Of a stretch of 64,000 bases of DNA, positions 41,586 through 49,368 are shown piece by piece; the first letter of the stretch is position 1; every line of letters begins with the position of its first letter. The position numbers were made by a program, and so were the translations under genes. Under the pieces are notes generated by a model that saw nothing but the letters and a program-made list of their open reading frames with translations, ran no database searches and was not told the origin of the DNA. The stretch is from Elusimicrobiota bacterium (lineage in GTDB: Bacteria; Elusimicrobiota; Elusimicrobia; UBA1565; UBA9628). The stretch lies in assembly GCA_016209035.1 (NCBI GenBank), contig JACQWX010000074.1, positions 19,076 to 83,075 on the forward strand. Direction: 5' to 3'.

Positions 41586-42547
41586 AGCGGGTCGTTCTCA
41601 CGGGCGGGACGGGGTTCGTCGGCGCCAACCTTGCCCGGCGCCTGCTGCGGGACGGCCATGAGGTGCATCTTTTCGTTCGGCGGGGCCACGCGGGTTGGCG
41701 GCTTGAAGGCATCCGCGGGGACGTCGTCCTGCACGAGCTCTCCCTGTCGGATGAGGCCGCGATGGTCCGAGTCCTGCGCCGCGTCAGGCCGGACTGGATC
41801 TTCCACCTGGCCGCGCACGGAGCCTACTCCTCCCAGCGGGACGTCCAGCGGATGGTCGAGACGAACGTGCTGGGGACCATGCGGCTGCTCGACGCCGCCG
41901 CGCGCGGCGGCTTCGAGGCCTTCGTCCACGCCGGGTCGTCTTCGGAGTACGGCGTCAAGGACCACGCCCCGTCCGAGGATGAGGCCCTGGAGCCCAACTG
42001 CCCCTACGGAGTCACCAAGGCCGCGGCGACCCTCTATGGCCGCCAGGTCGCGCGGCGCCTGGGGCTCAAGGTCCACACGCTGAGGCTCTACGCCGTCTAC
42101 GGCCCCTACGAGGAGCCCTCAAGGTTCGTGCCTACGCTGATCACGAAGGGCCTGGCCGGGCGCCTTCCTGACCTCGTCCACCCTTGGGTCGGGCGGGATT
42201 TCATCCATGTGGAGGACGCCGTGGATGCCTTCGTGCGGGCTGCTGCTGCGCGCCTTGCGCCTGGCTCGGTGTTCAACATCGGGACAGGGGTGCAGACCAC
42301 GATCCGGCGGGCGGTCCAGGTGGCTCGCAGGGCGATGGAACTGCGCGCGCGCCCCTGCTGGGGCTCGATGCCGGACCGCTGCTGGGATACGTCGGTCTGG
42401 GTCGCGGACATCGGGAACGCGCGGCGCCGACTGCGCTGGAGGCCGGCAACCTCGTTCGAGGAGGGCTTCCGGGCCACGCTGAACTGGCTTCGGGCGCGTC
42501 CCTCCCTGAGGGCGTATTACCGGCTGCACCAGGATCGCCTTCCGTAA
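41582..42547 (+). CDS. NAD-dependent epimerase/dehydratase (extended SDR)
   Basis: A 321-residue extended SDR. VVLTGGTGFVGANLARRLL binds NAD(P), HAGSSSEYG and CPYGVTKAAATLYG provide the catalytic Ser and YxxxK, and LRLYAVYGPYEEPSRFVP and VGRDFIHVEDAVDAFV are typical. It resembles nucleotide-sugar 4-epimerases, GDP-mannose or CDP-sugar dehydratases and reductases. The exact type cannot be told. The start at 41582 is set by ATGA with the sulfotransferase gene; a longer upstream frame lies inside that gene. It is the last gene of the plus-strand operon that began at 35436. Confidence 0.85.
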   Translation: MKRVVLTGGTGFVGANLARRLLRDGHEVHLFVRRGHAGWRLEGIRGDVVLHELSLSDEAAMVRVLRRVRPDWIFHLAAHGAYSSQRDVQRMVETNVLGTMRLLDAAARGGFEAFVHAGSSSEYGVKDHAPSEDEALEPNCPYGVTKAAATLYGRQVARRLGLKVHTLRLYAVYGPYEEPSRFVPTLITKGLAGRLPDLVHPWVGRDFIHVEDAVDAFVRAAAARLAPGSVFNIGTGVQTTIRRAVQVARRAMELRARPCWGSMPDRCWDTSVWVADIGNARRRLRWRPATSFEEGFRATLNWLRARPSLRAYYRLHQDRLP

Positions 42548-42559
42548 GGTCCCGCGTCG

Positions 42560-42624
42560 CCGGACGCCAACGCCTTCCCCGAGGGCGTCCGGGACGCTCG
42601 GCCTACGGCCTCGACCGCGCCGAG
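42560..42624 (+). repeat. Dispersed hairpin repeat, copy C
   Basis: CCGGACGCC pairs perfectly with GGCGTCCGG across a loop containing CTTCCCCGA. The conserved core follows (GGACGCTCGGCC, TACGGCCTCGACCGCGCC). The stem sequence differs from copy B while still pairing. It fills the short gap between convergent genes and runs into the last codons of the minus-strand fusion gene. Confidence 0.75.
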
Positions 42625-44360
42625 GCGCTGAAGTGCTCGAAGAGCTTCTGGGCGGCGCGGCCGAAGCCCTTCCGCCTCCCGCCGTCCGTCATGCCGCCGA
42701 GGTGCGGCGTGATGAGGAGGTTGTCGTGGGTGCGGGCGTAGTCGAGGAGCCTGGCCTTGGAGCGCTTGACCTTGTCGGTCCACTCGCCCTCGATCTCGCC
42801 TTCCAGAACGTCCAGGCCCGCCCCCGCGATGGTCTTGGCTAAGAGGGCGTCCGCCAGGGCGTCCTGGTCGATGACGGCGCCTCGAGAGGTGTTGACCAGA
42901 TAGGCGGTCGGCTTCATGGCACACAGCTGTTCTCGGCCGATCAGGCGCCGGGTCTCCTGGCTGAGGTGGACGTGCAGGGCCACGAAATCGGATTGGCGGA
43001 GCAGGTCCTTGAGGTCCTGGACCTGGATGATGCCGGGCTGGTTGACCGCGACATAGGGGTCGCAGACGAGTACGCGCATGTCGAACGCGATGCAGTAGCG
43101 GGCGAAGATGGAGCCGAGCCGGCCGAAGCCCACGATGCCCGCTGTCTTGCCGTTGAGTTCGAGGCCCAGGAACCGCGTGTAGTCCCACCCGCCTTCCAGG
43201 GCGTGGCGGAAGGCCGGCATGGTCTTGCGGGCGCAGCTGAGCATCAGGTTGAAGGCGTGCTCCGCGGTCGAGGTGATGGTCTTGAGGACATCGAGGTCCT
43301 TGGTGATGGAAAGGACTTCGATTCGGTTGCGGGCCGCGGCCGCCTTGTCGATGTGGTCCGTGCCGGTCGAGGCCGTGCAGACGACGCTCAGCCGCGACCC
43401 GGGGATGCGGCTGAGCACGACCTCGTCCACCATGAGCTGGGTCGAGACGAAGAGCGCGTCGTAGCGCCGGGCGCAGGACCTCAGCTCCGAAACGGTCATG
43501 TCGGGCCGGTAGTCCACGCGGCCGATGAGCTTGAGGGTCTCGAGCACGTCCGGGACCCCATCGAGATTGGCCGTGGCCAAGACCTCGATGCCGGACGGCA
43601 GGGGCCGGCGAGGCTCCCGTGCCTGCGCGGCGCGCCGTTCGGCCTCTGCCAACCGGCGCTGCTCCATCAGCGCGCGGGCCAGCATCAGGTCCTGGGGTTC
43701 GTCGATGTTGACGACGCGCTCCGGGGGCATGATGTGGGGCCGGCTCACCTTGCCCCGGCGGTTGCGCTGGTTGATTATGGTGTCCCGCTTCAAGGCGTAG
43801 ACCGAGCCGCAGCGGATGTAGGCCGGAGGCTTCAAGTCCTGGCGCAGGGATTCCAGGATCTCCGGTGACCCAGGCCAATCCTGGATCTCATCGTCCACGA
43901 TCTGCTTGATGCGCTGGGGGTGGTGGTCCCAGAGCCGGGTCACGGCCACGACCGAGTCCGCGCCCGTGGCGTGGAGTTTCTCGATGCAGGCGTCGAGGTC
44001 CTCTACGGTCTTCAAGGGGTTGGTGCACATGAACTCGACGATGTAGTCGTAGACCACGCCGGAATGCTCCTCGTACTTGAGGGTCGACCATCGGTTCGAC
44101 TCGGCCGCGGTCGTGGTCTTTTGGGAGAGTTCCGGGGCGCGCAGGAAGGGGACCTTGACCCCCGCCTCTTCCGCGATCTTGGCGTAGAGGGGCGAGTCGG
44201 TCGAGACGCAGATGGCGTCCGCGTAGCGGCTCTTCTTCGCCTCCGACACGGAGTACCAAAGGACAGGCCGTCCGCAGAGGTCGGCGATGTTCTTGTCTTT
44301 GACGCGCGTCGAGCCGGACCGCGCAAGGATCATGACGAGGACGCGCTTGTCGCCGATCAT
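42603..44360 (-). CDS. Fusion: CMP-sugar cytidylyltransferase (NeuA type) plus D-2-hydroxyacid dehydrogenase
   Basis: A 585-residue two-domain protein. Residues 1 to about 235 are a NeuA/CMP-acylneuraminate synthetase-type cytidylyltransferase (MILARSGSTRVKDKNIADLC, VSTDSPLYAKIA, QDLKPPAYIRCGSVYALK). After a basic linker (RRLAEAERRAAQAREPRR) comes a D-3-phosphoglycerate-dehydrogenase-like domain (about 255-585) with NAD motif GIVGFGRLGSIFARYC, catalytic Arg in NTSRGAVIDQDAL and His in LITPHLGGMTDGG. The cytidylyltransferase half is highly similar to that of the fusion at 49369. It should make a CMP-activated acid, with the dehydrogenase reducing or oxidising the same 2-oxo/2-hydroxy acid. No NeuB-like synthase is in the window. 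The last residues overlap repeat copy C. Confidence 0.88.
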   Translation of the reverse strand: MIGDKRVLVMILARSGSTRVKDKNIADLCGRPVLWYSVSEAKKSRYADAICVSTDSPLYAKIAEEAGVKVPFLRAPELSQKTTTAAESNRWSTLKYEEHSGVVYDYIVEFMCTNPLKTVEDLDACIEKLHATGADSVVAVTRLWDHHPQRIKQIVDDEIQDWPGSPEILESLRQDLKPPAYIRCGSVYALKRDTIINQRNRRGKVSRPHIMPPERVVNIDEPQDLMLARALMEQRRLAEAERRAAQAREPRRPLPSGIEVLATANLDGVPDVLETLKLIGRVDYRPDMTVSELRSCARRYDALFVSTQLMVDEVVLSRIPGSRLSVVCTASTGTDHIDKAAAARNRIEVLSITKDLDVLKTITSTAEHAFNLMLSCARKTMPAFRHALEGGWDYTRFLGLELNGKTAGIVGFGRLGSIFARYCIAFDMRVLVCDPYVAVNQPGIIQVQDLKDLLRQSDFVALHVHLSQETRRLIGREQLCAMKPTAYLVNTSRGAVIDQDALADALLAKTIAGAGLDVLEGEIEGEWTDKVKRSKARLLDYARTHDNLLITPHLGGMTDGGRRKGFGRAAQKLFEHFSASARSRP

Positions 44361-45526
44361 GGTTGCCGCCCGCGGCGCCGGCCCTCCGGCGACGCGATCG
44401 AGGCCGGAGGCCGAGCGTCCCCGGGAAGGCCTTTCTGAGGGCCGTTCAGCTTGAAGGGGTGGGGTAGGCCCACGGCCAGCGTCTTGCCCGTGGCCACGTC
44501 CCAGACGCGCACGCTCCTGTCCCAGCCGCCTGATATGGCCTTCTTCCCATCAAGAGAAAAGGCCACGGCTTTGACCGGTTCGGAGTGCCCCTTCCACACG
44601 CCCAGGCACTCGCCCGAGGCCGCTCGCCAGAGCCGCACCGTGCGGTCCTCGCCGGCCGACAAGGCCAGGCTCCCGTCCGAAGAGAAGGCCACCCCGTGGA
44701 CGACTCCCTGGTGCCCGCGCCAGGAGGCAAGCTCCCGGCCGGTTGAGGCGTCCCAGAGCTTGATGAGCCCGTCCTCGCTGCTGGAGAGCACCGCGTCGCC
44801 TTGACTCCGAAAGGCGACGCCGGTGACGGTCTTGGTATGTCCCCGGCACTCCGCCAAGACGCGTTCCGACCGGACGTCCCAGATCTTGACCGTCTTGTCC
44901 CAGCTGCCTGATACGGCACGCAAGCCGTCGCGGCTGACGGACAGGGAAGTGATCTTGTCGGCATGCCCCTTCCAGGCGCCCTCCTGGCGGCGTCGGTCCA
45001 GGTTCCAGAGAACGATGGTCTTGTCCCAGCCGGCGGAGAGCGCCTGCTTGCCGTCCGGCAGGAAGGCCACGGCCTCGACAGGCCCCGTGTGTCCCTGGAT
45101 CGTATGGGCTCTTCCTCGTCGATCCGTCCCGGGCGAAGCCCGGGGCTGGAGCGTCATTAGCTCCTTGCCGGAAGCGATGTCCCACATTTTGACGGATGGG
45201 TCCCAGCTTCCGGCCATGACTCGCCGTCCGTCGGCGGAAAGCGCGATGCTGCTGACGCAGCGGCGCATCCCGGTCTCGATGAACTTCCTCGCTTTGCCCG
45301 AGGCTGCGTCCCAGAAGAAGATGTGTTCGTCCCATCCCCCGGAGACCGCGGTCTTGCCGTCGGGCAGGAACAAGACGGCGTTGACCACGTTGATGTGGCC
45401 GGTCCAGCCTTCGGTCCCCCAAGCGTCCTGGGATGCGGCCTGCGCCTGCGCGGACGGTCCAGCGGCTGCCTGGCCCAGGATTGACAGGGCTGCGAGCAGG
45501 AGAGCGGATGCCGGCGGTCGCCGCAT
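44357..45526 (-). CDS. Secreted WD40-repeat (beta-propeller) protein
   Basis: The product (about 389 residues from 45526; a GTG at 45547 is an alternative) starts with a signal peptide, RR then ALLLAALSILGQAAAG, with cleavage likely after AQA. Seven WD40 repeats follow, with GH dipeptides and endings such as IFFWD, VKMWD, IVLWN, VKIWD, IKLWD, VRLWR and VRVWD. It is likely a periplasmic or outer-surface propeller that binds protein or glycan; it has no enzyme motif. The final about 25 residues come from repeat copy D. It overlaps the cytidylyltransferase fusion start by ATGA and follows the GT4 gene, so it belongs to that three-gene operon. Confidence 0.85.
   Translation of the reverse strand: MRRPPASALLLAALSILGQAAAGPSAQAQAASQDAWGTEGWTGHINVVNAVLFLPDGKTAVSGGWDEHIFFWDAASGKARKFIETGMRRCVSSIALSADGRRVMAGSWDPSVKMWDIASGKELMTLQPRASPGTDRRGRAHTIQGHTGPVEAVAFLPDGKQALSAGWDKTIVLWNLDRRRQEGAWKGHADKITSLSVSRDGLRAVSGSWDKTVKIWDVRSERVLAECRGHTKTVTGVAFRSQGDAVLSSSEDGLIKLWDASTGRELASWRGHQGVVHGVAFSSDGSLALSAGEDRTVRLWRAASGECLGVWKGHSEPVKAVAFSLDGKKAISGGWDRSVRVWDVATGKTLAVGLPHPFKLNGPQKGLPGDARPPASIASPEGRRRGRQP
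44385..44425 (-). repeat. Dispersed hairpin repeat, copy D (partial)
   Basis: On the minus strand it reads CTTCCCGGGGACGCTCGG, then CCTCCGGCCTCGATCGCG. The core is intact but for two substitutions, while the stem-loop half is mostly deleted. It lies in the 3' end of the WD40 gene and encodes part of its tail. Confidence 0.65.
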
Positions 45527-45533
45527 GGAAGGG

Positions 45534-48056
45534 TCAGCGGTCCTCACGCGCGCGGGGCGTGGCAGTCAGCCGCTGATAAAGATGGAGATAGCGTTCGGCG
45601 GACTTCTCGATCTCAAAGAGGGAAAGGAACCGCTCTTTGCCGGCATGGCCCATGGAGCGCCGGAGCGCGGGGTCGCGGGCGAGGCGCTCCATGGCGGCGG
45701 CGAGCCGCTCGGCGTCGCCCGGGGGGACCAGCACGCCAGTGCGGCCGTCTTCCACCTCTTCGGTGATGCCGGCGAGCTTTGAGGCGATCACGGGCTTGGC
45801 CAGCGCCATGGCTTCCAGGACCGAGACCGGCATGTCTTCCGCCGAGATCGAAGGCAGGACGAGGCCGTCGCAGGCGTTGAGGACGTCCATGGCGTCCGGC
45901 CGGTAGCCCAGGAAATGGAACTGTCGTTCCAGCCCATGCCGGCGCACGGCGCGGCGCACCACGGGAAGCTCGGGTCCGTCCGCGATCAAGACGAACCGCA
46001 GGTTCTTGGACAGGTCCGGCCACGCCGAGGCCAGGCGTTTGGCCGCTTCCACCAGGATCAGGTGTCCTTTGCGAGGCTCGAAGAAGGCGATCATGGCGAA
46101 GGCGACCCGCCCGTTGGAGAGGCCGAGCTCCGCGCGGACTTCCTCGGCGGGGCGCACCGACCCGGGCGCCCGCACGCCGTTGGGGTACGCTTCGATGAGG
46201 CGTTTTGGAAAGCCTCTCCGGGCCAGAGCGTCGCGCGCGCCGAGCGAGGCGGTCACGAAGATGTCGGTGGAGGCCAGCACGAGCCGGTCGATGAGGGCCT
46301 CCGCGAACTCCCATGGCAGGCGCAGCGGCCTGGCCAGGTTGTTCACGCCGAAGACCACGCGCTTGGCGCCCGCCAGGCGGGCCGCGACGGCCGCGGCGCG
46401 GCACCCTAGCGCCCCGGGATAGCCGCCGTTGTTGACGTGGACCAGGCCGGGACGCAAGGCCCGGAAAGTGCGCCAAAGGACCAGGACTTCGAGCGGGAAA
46501 AGGCAGTAGTCCGCGAGCCTGAAGACCGCCTTGAAGGCGTAGCGGAGCGGCGCGACGGTGACGTGGTTCTCCATGGCGTCCAGGAGATCGTGCCTCTCGA
46601 TGAACCGGACGCGGGCGGTGGACACCGCGGCGTTGAGCCGGTGCTTCAAGCCCGCGTGGAAGCGCCGGTTGTAGCGGTAGACGTAGGTCATGTCGAATTC
46701 CCGGCGGTGGCGATCGTCTTGCAGGATGTGGACCGTCAAGACGTCCGCGCCTCCGAACACCGGACAGTCGGCGTAGATGAGCACCCGAGGCTTAGGCGCC
46801 GCCGGTTCCCGCATGACGTCCAGGTAGAGCTGGCGGTACCGGCGGGCTGTCTGGCCGGTCTCGAAGAGCTGGAAGAAGCGCAGCCTGCCCTGCTCGCCCA
46901 TGCGGTCTCGGAGGCCGTGGTCGGAGAGCAGCCGGAGGATGGCGTCCGCCAGGGCCGGGGCGTCCGAAGGCGGGACCAGGATGCCCGTCTCGCCTTCCAC
47001 CACGGTCTCGGTGATGCCGGAGAGGCGGCTCGCGATGACGGGCTTGGAGAGCGCCATGGCCTCGAGGACGCAGTAGGGCATGTCCTCGGACACGCCCTTC
47101 CAGAAGATGGAAGGGAGGACCAGCCCGTCGCTGGACCGCAGGAGCTCCATGGCGTCGGCCCGGAACCCGGCGAAGACGAAGTGCTCCCCGATGCCGGCTT
47201 TGGCGACGCGGCGGCGGATGCGGTCGGTGTCCGGGCCTTCCCCGATCAAGAGGATTCGAAGACCGGCGATCCTCCCGGCATGTTCCGCTTTGAGCCTGGC
47301 GACGGCGTCGATGAGGAAACCGTGCCCCTTCCACGGGCCGAAGTAGGCGATCATGGCGAAGACGATGTCGCCCGGTTTCAGGCCCAGCTCGGCGCGGATC
47401 TCTCCCGGGTCCCTGATGGGGGCTGGGATGGGGGTGCTGTTCGGGATCTGGATGATGCGGTCGGCGGGGAAGCCTCGGGCCGCGAGCGCCTCGCCCGCGA
47501 ACTTGGAGGCGGTCACGAACACGTCGCTGCAGCGGATGACCAGCCTGTCGATGAAGGGCTCCATGGCGGCCTGGGGGAGCCTGAGCGGCTTGGCAGCGCT
47601 GTTCACGTTGAAGATGACGCGGCGCGCTCCGGCGAGCCTGGCGGCCAGGGCGGCGGCCCGGCATCCCAGCGCCCCGGGATACCCGCCGTTGTTGATGTGC
47701 ACGATGTCGGGGCTGGGCCGCGAGAACGACCACCACAGCCGCAGTGCCGCGTAGCCGAAGAGGAGGGGCTCGATGAGCCTGAAGAATGCCTTGAAGACCC
47801 AGCGCAGGGGCAGCAGGCGTACCTGCCGCTCCATGGCGTCGATCCATTCCAGGCGCTCGGGGAAGCGCAGCGCCGCGATGGGGACCGGTTTCGTGATCTT
47901 GCGCCGTACGCCCTCGGCATAGGGCTCATTGTGGCGGTAGACGAAATGGATGCCGAACTCCTCGGGGAGGTCCGAGTGCTCCAAGATGTTGACCACCAGG
48001 TTCTCCGCGCCGCCGAAGATGGGGCAGTCGGAGTAGATCAGGACCCGCGGCTTCAT
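45534..48056 (-). CDS. Tandem-duplicated family 4 glycosyltransferase (GT4-GT4 fusion)
   Basis: 840 residues made of two complete GT4 (GT-B fold) enzymes in a row. Half 1 is residues 1-421, starting KPRVLIYSDCPIFGGAENL; half 2 is residues 422-840, starting KPRVLIYADCPVFGGADVL. Each half has the N-terminal donor domain, the conserved block NNGGYPGALGCRAAA, the EPRKGH or GPWKGH loop and the C-terminal nucleotide-binding motif EAMALSKPVIAS (half 1) or EAMALAKPVIAS (half 2). The two halves are obviously homologous, also at DNA level, so this is an internal gene duplication. It may add two successive, similar sugars. A TAGAAT -10 lies 13 nt before the ATG. Confidence 0.9.
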   Translation of the reverse strand: MKPRVLIYSDCPIFGGAENLVVNILEHSDLPEEFGIHFVYRHNEPYAEGVRRKITKPVPIAALRFPERLEWIDAMERQVRLLPLRWVFKAFFRLIEPLLFGYAALRLWWSFSRPSPDIVHINNGGYPGALGCRAAALAARLAGARRVIFNVNSAAKPLRLPQAAMEPFIDRLVIRCSDVFVTASKFAGEALAARGFPADRIIQIPNSTPIPAPIRDPGEIRAELGLKPGDIVFAMIAYFGPWKGHGFLIDAVARLKAEHAGRIAGLRILLIGEGPDTDRIRRRVAKAGIGEHFVFAGFRADAMELLRSSDGLVLPSIFWKGVSEDMPYCVLEAMALSKPVIASRLSGITETVVEGETGILVPPSDAPALADAILRLLSDHGLRDRMGEQGRLRFFQLFETGQTARRYRQLYLDVMREPAAPKPRVLIYADCPVFGGADVLTVHILQDDRHRREFDMTYVYRYNRRFHAGLKHRLNAAVSTARVRFIERHDLLDAMENHVTVAPLRYAFKAVFRLADYCLFPLEVLVLWRTFRALRPGLVHVNNGGYPGALGCRAAAVAARLAGAKRVVFGVNNLARPLRLPWEFAEALIDRLVLASTDIFVTASLGARDALARRGFPKRLIEAYPNGVRAPGSVRPAEEVRAELGLSNGRVAFAMIAFFEPRKGHLILVEAAKRLASAWPDLSKNLRFVLIADGPELPVVRRAVRRHGLERQFHFLGYRPDAMDVLNACDGLVLPSISAEDMPVSVLEAMALAKPVIASKLAGITEEVEDGRTGVLVPPGDAERLAAAMERLARDPALRRSMGHAGKERFLSLFEIEKSAERYLHLYQRLTATPRAREDR

Positions 48057-48069
48057 GAGTGACCCGGTT

Positions 48070-48075
48070 ATTCTA
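48070..48075 (-). promoter_or_regulatory. Candidate -10 element of the GT4 operon
   Basis: The minus strand reads AAATAGGGTAGAATAACCGG. TAGAAT ends 13 nt before the ATG at 48056, the same spacing as the TAGAAT before the gene at 35436. It is divergent from the promoter at 48128-48156. Confidence 0.45.
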
Positions 48076-48127
48076 CCCTATTTAGCTGACTACCGGCTCG
48101 GGGTGCCTGGCCGTCTTTTTTCGGAAC

Positions 48128-48156
48128 TTGCTTTTTGCAACCAAGAGTTGCAGAAT
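48128..48156 (+). promoter_or_regulatory. Promoter with inverted-repeat operator before the DUF4143 ATPase gene
   Basis: TTGCTT (48128-48133) and CAGAAT (48151-48156) are separated by 17 bp. Between and across them lies a perfect inverted repeat, TGCAAC (48136-48141) and GTTGCA (48147-48152), with a 5-nt spacer CAAGA. The ATG at 48163 is only 6 nt past the -10, so the message is probably leaderless. An operator overlapping the promoter spacer suggests repression, possibly by the gene's own product. Confidence 0.6.
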
Positions 48157-48162
48157 GTCATT

Positions 48163-49341
48163 ATGATAGCCAGGGTCTGCGAGCGCGTCCTCAGGGCCAA
48201 GCTCAGGACCTTCCCCGTCATCCTCGTCATCGGTCCCAGGCAGTGCGGCAAGACCACGTTGGTGCGCAAGGTTCTCCCCGGCTGGAAGTACCTCGACCTC
48301 GAGCGGACCTCCGACCTGCAGAGCCTCTCCCTGGACCCGGAAAAGTACCTGGAATCGCATCCCAGCCGGCTCATTTTTGACGAGTGCCATCGTCTGCCGA
48401 GCCTGTTCCCGCTCATGCGCGGCGCGGTCGACGCCGACCGCCGCCCAGGGCGTTTCGTCTTGACCGGGTCCATCAATCCTTTCCTGGTCAAGGAGGTCAC
48501 GGAATCGCTCACCGGGCGGGTCGGCATTGTTTCCATGACCCCTCTCTTGGCGGGCGAACTGGCCGACAAGCCCGCATGGCTCTCCGAGCGGTGGTTCTGG
48601 GGGGGATTCCCGCCGGTTTTCGATGTTTCCAGGGCGGGGGACAAGGCGGACTGGCTGGACGCCTACCTCATCGCGCTTTCCGAAAGAGACCTTCCCCGGC
48701 TTCGGCCCAGGATCCCCCCGACGAGGGCCTTGAAGCTTCTCCAAATGCTCGCCCATGTCCACGGCGGCATTCTCAACGCTTCGGAGGTGGCCGGCTCGTT
48801 GGGCGTTTCCCACACCATCATGAGCCGTTACCTGGACGCCCTTGAGGGGACTTTCGTCATCCGCAGGCTGCAGCCGTTTTTCGAGAACGTCGGAAAGAGG
48901 CTCGTGAAGAGTCCGAAGCTTTATGTGCGCGATACCGGCCTGTTGCACCGGCTTTCAGGTCTCGCGGGACCGGCGGACCTGGAATCATGGCCGCGGCGCG
49001 GCGCTTCGTGGGAGGGATTTGTGATCGAGGAGCTCGCGACCCGGGCCGCCGTCGAAGTCCCGGGCGCGGCGGCCTATTTCTGGCGCACGCGGGCCGGGGG
49101 CGAGACGGACCTCATCTTGGCGGCTGGCCTGAGGAAGGCGGCCGTCGAGATCAAGTCGGCCTCTTCCTGCGACGTGCACGGTCTTCGAGGTCTGCGGGAG
49201 TGCATGAAGGACCTGGGCCTCAAGAGTGGTTATCTTGTGTACCGCGGGCGGGATCGCATGGCGCTGACCGGCGGCATCCGGTTGATGCCCTGGCGCGAGA
49301 TTCTGCGGCCCGGCTTTACGAGGGGGCTTCTCCGAGGTTAG
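48163..49341 (+). CDS. AAA-type ATPase with DUF4143 domain
   Basis: The product is 392 residues from the ATG at 48163. The frame is open from 48055, but the sequence before MIARVCERVL is not family-like and lies across the promoter. Walker A is GPRQCGKTTL near residue 27, Walker B LIFDECHRLPSL, then VLTGSINPFLV (sensor 1). The C-terminal DUF4143 domain follows (NASEVAGSLGVSHTIMSRYL, LYVRDTGLLHRL, FVIEELATRA) and ends with a nuclease-like ETDLILAAG and AVEIKSA, which resembles a PD-(D/E)xK core. Such genes are common, mobile and single; their function is unknown. It is unlikely to be part of the glycan pathway. Confidence 0.88.
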   Translation: MIARVCERVLRAKLRTFPVILVIGPRQCGKTTLVRKVLPGWKYLDLERTSDLQSLSLDPEKYLESHPSRLIFDECHRLPSLFPLMRGAVDADRRPGRFVLTGSINPFLVKEVTESLTGRVGIVSMTPLLAGELADKPAWLSERWFWGGFPPVFDVSRAGDKADWLDAYLIALSERDLPRLRPRIPPTRALKLLQMLAHVHGGILNASEVAGSLGVSHTIMSRYLDALEGTFVIRRLQPFFENVGKRLVKSPKLYVRDTGLLHRLSGLAGPADLESWPRRGASWEGFVIEELATRAAVEVPGAAAYFWRTRAGGETDLILAAGLRKAAVEIKSASSCDVHGLRGLRECMKDLGLKSGYLVYRGRDRMALTGGIRLMPWREILRPGFTRGLLRG

Positions 49342-49368
49342 CATGATGTCCGCATGGGGGAACCATCC

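Noticed and set aside
42548..42602. Bidirectional intrinsic terminator between convergent genes
   Set aside because: A stable hairpin exists (repeat copy C) but neither strand has a T-tract, and the same structure occurs inside coding regions.
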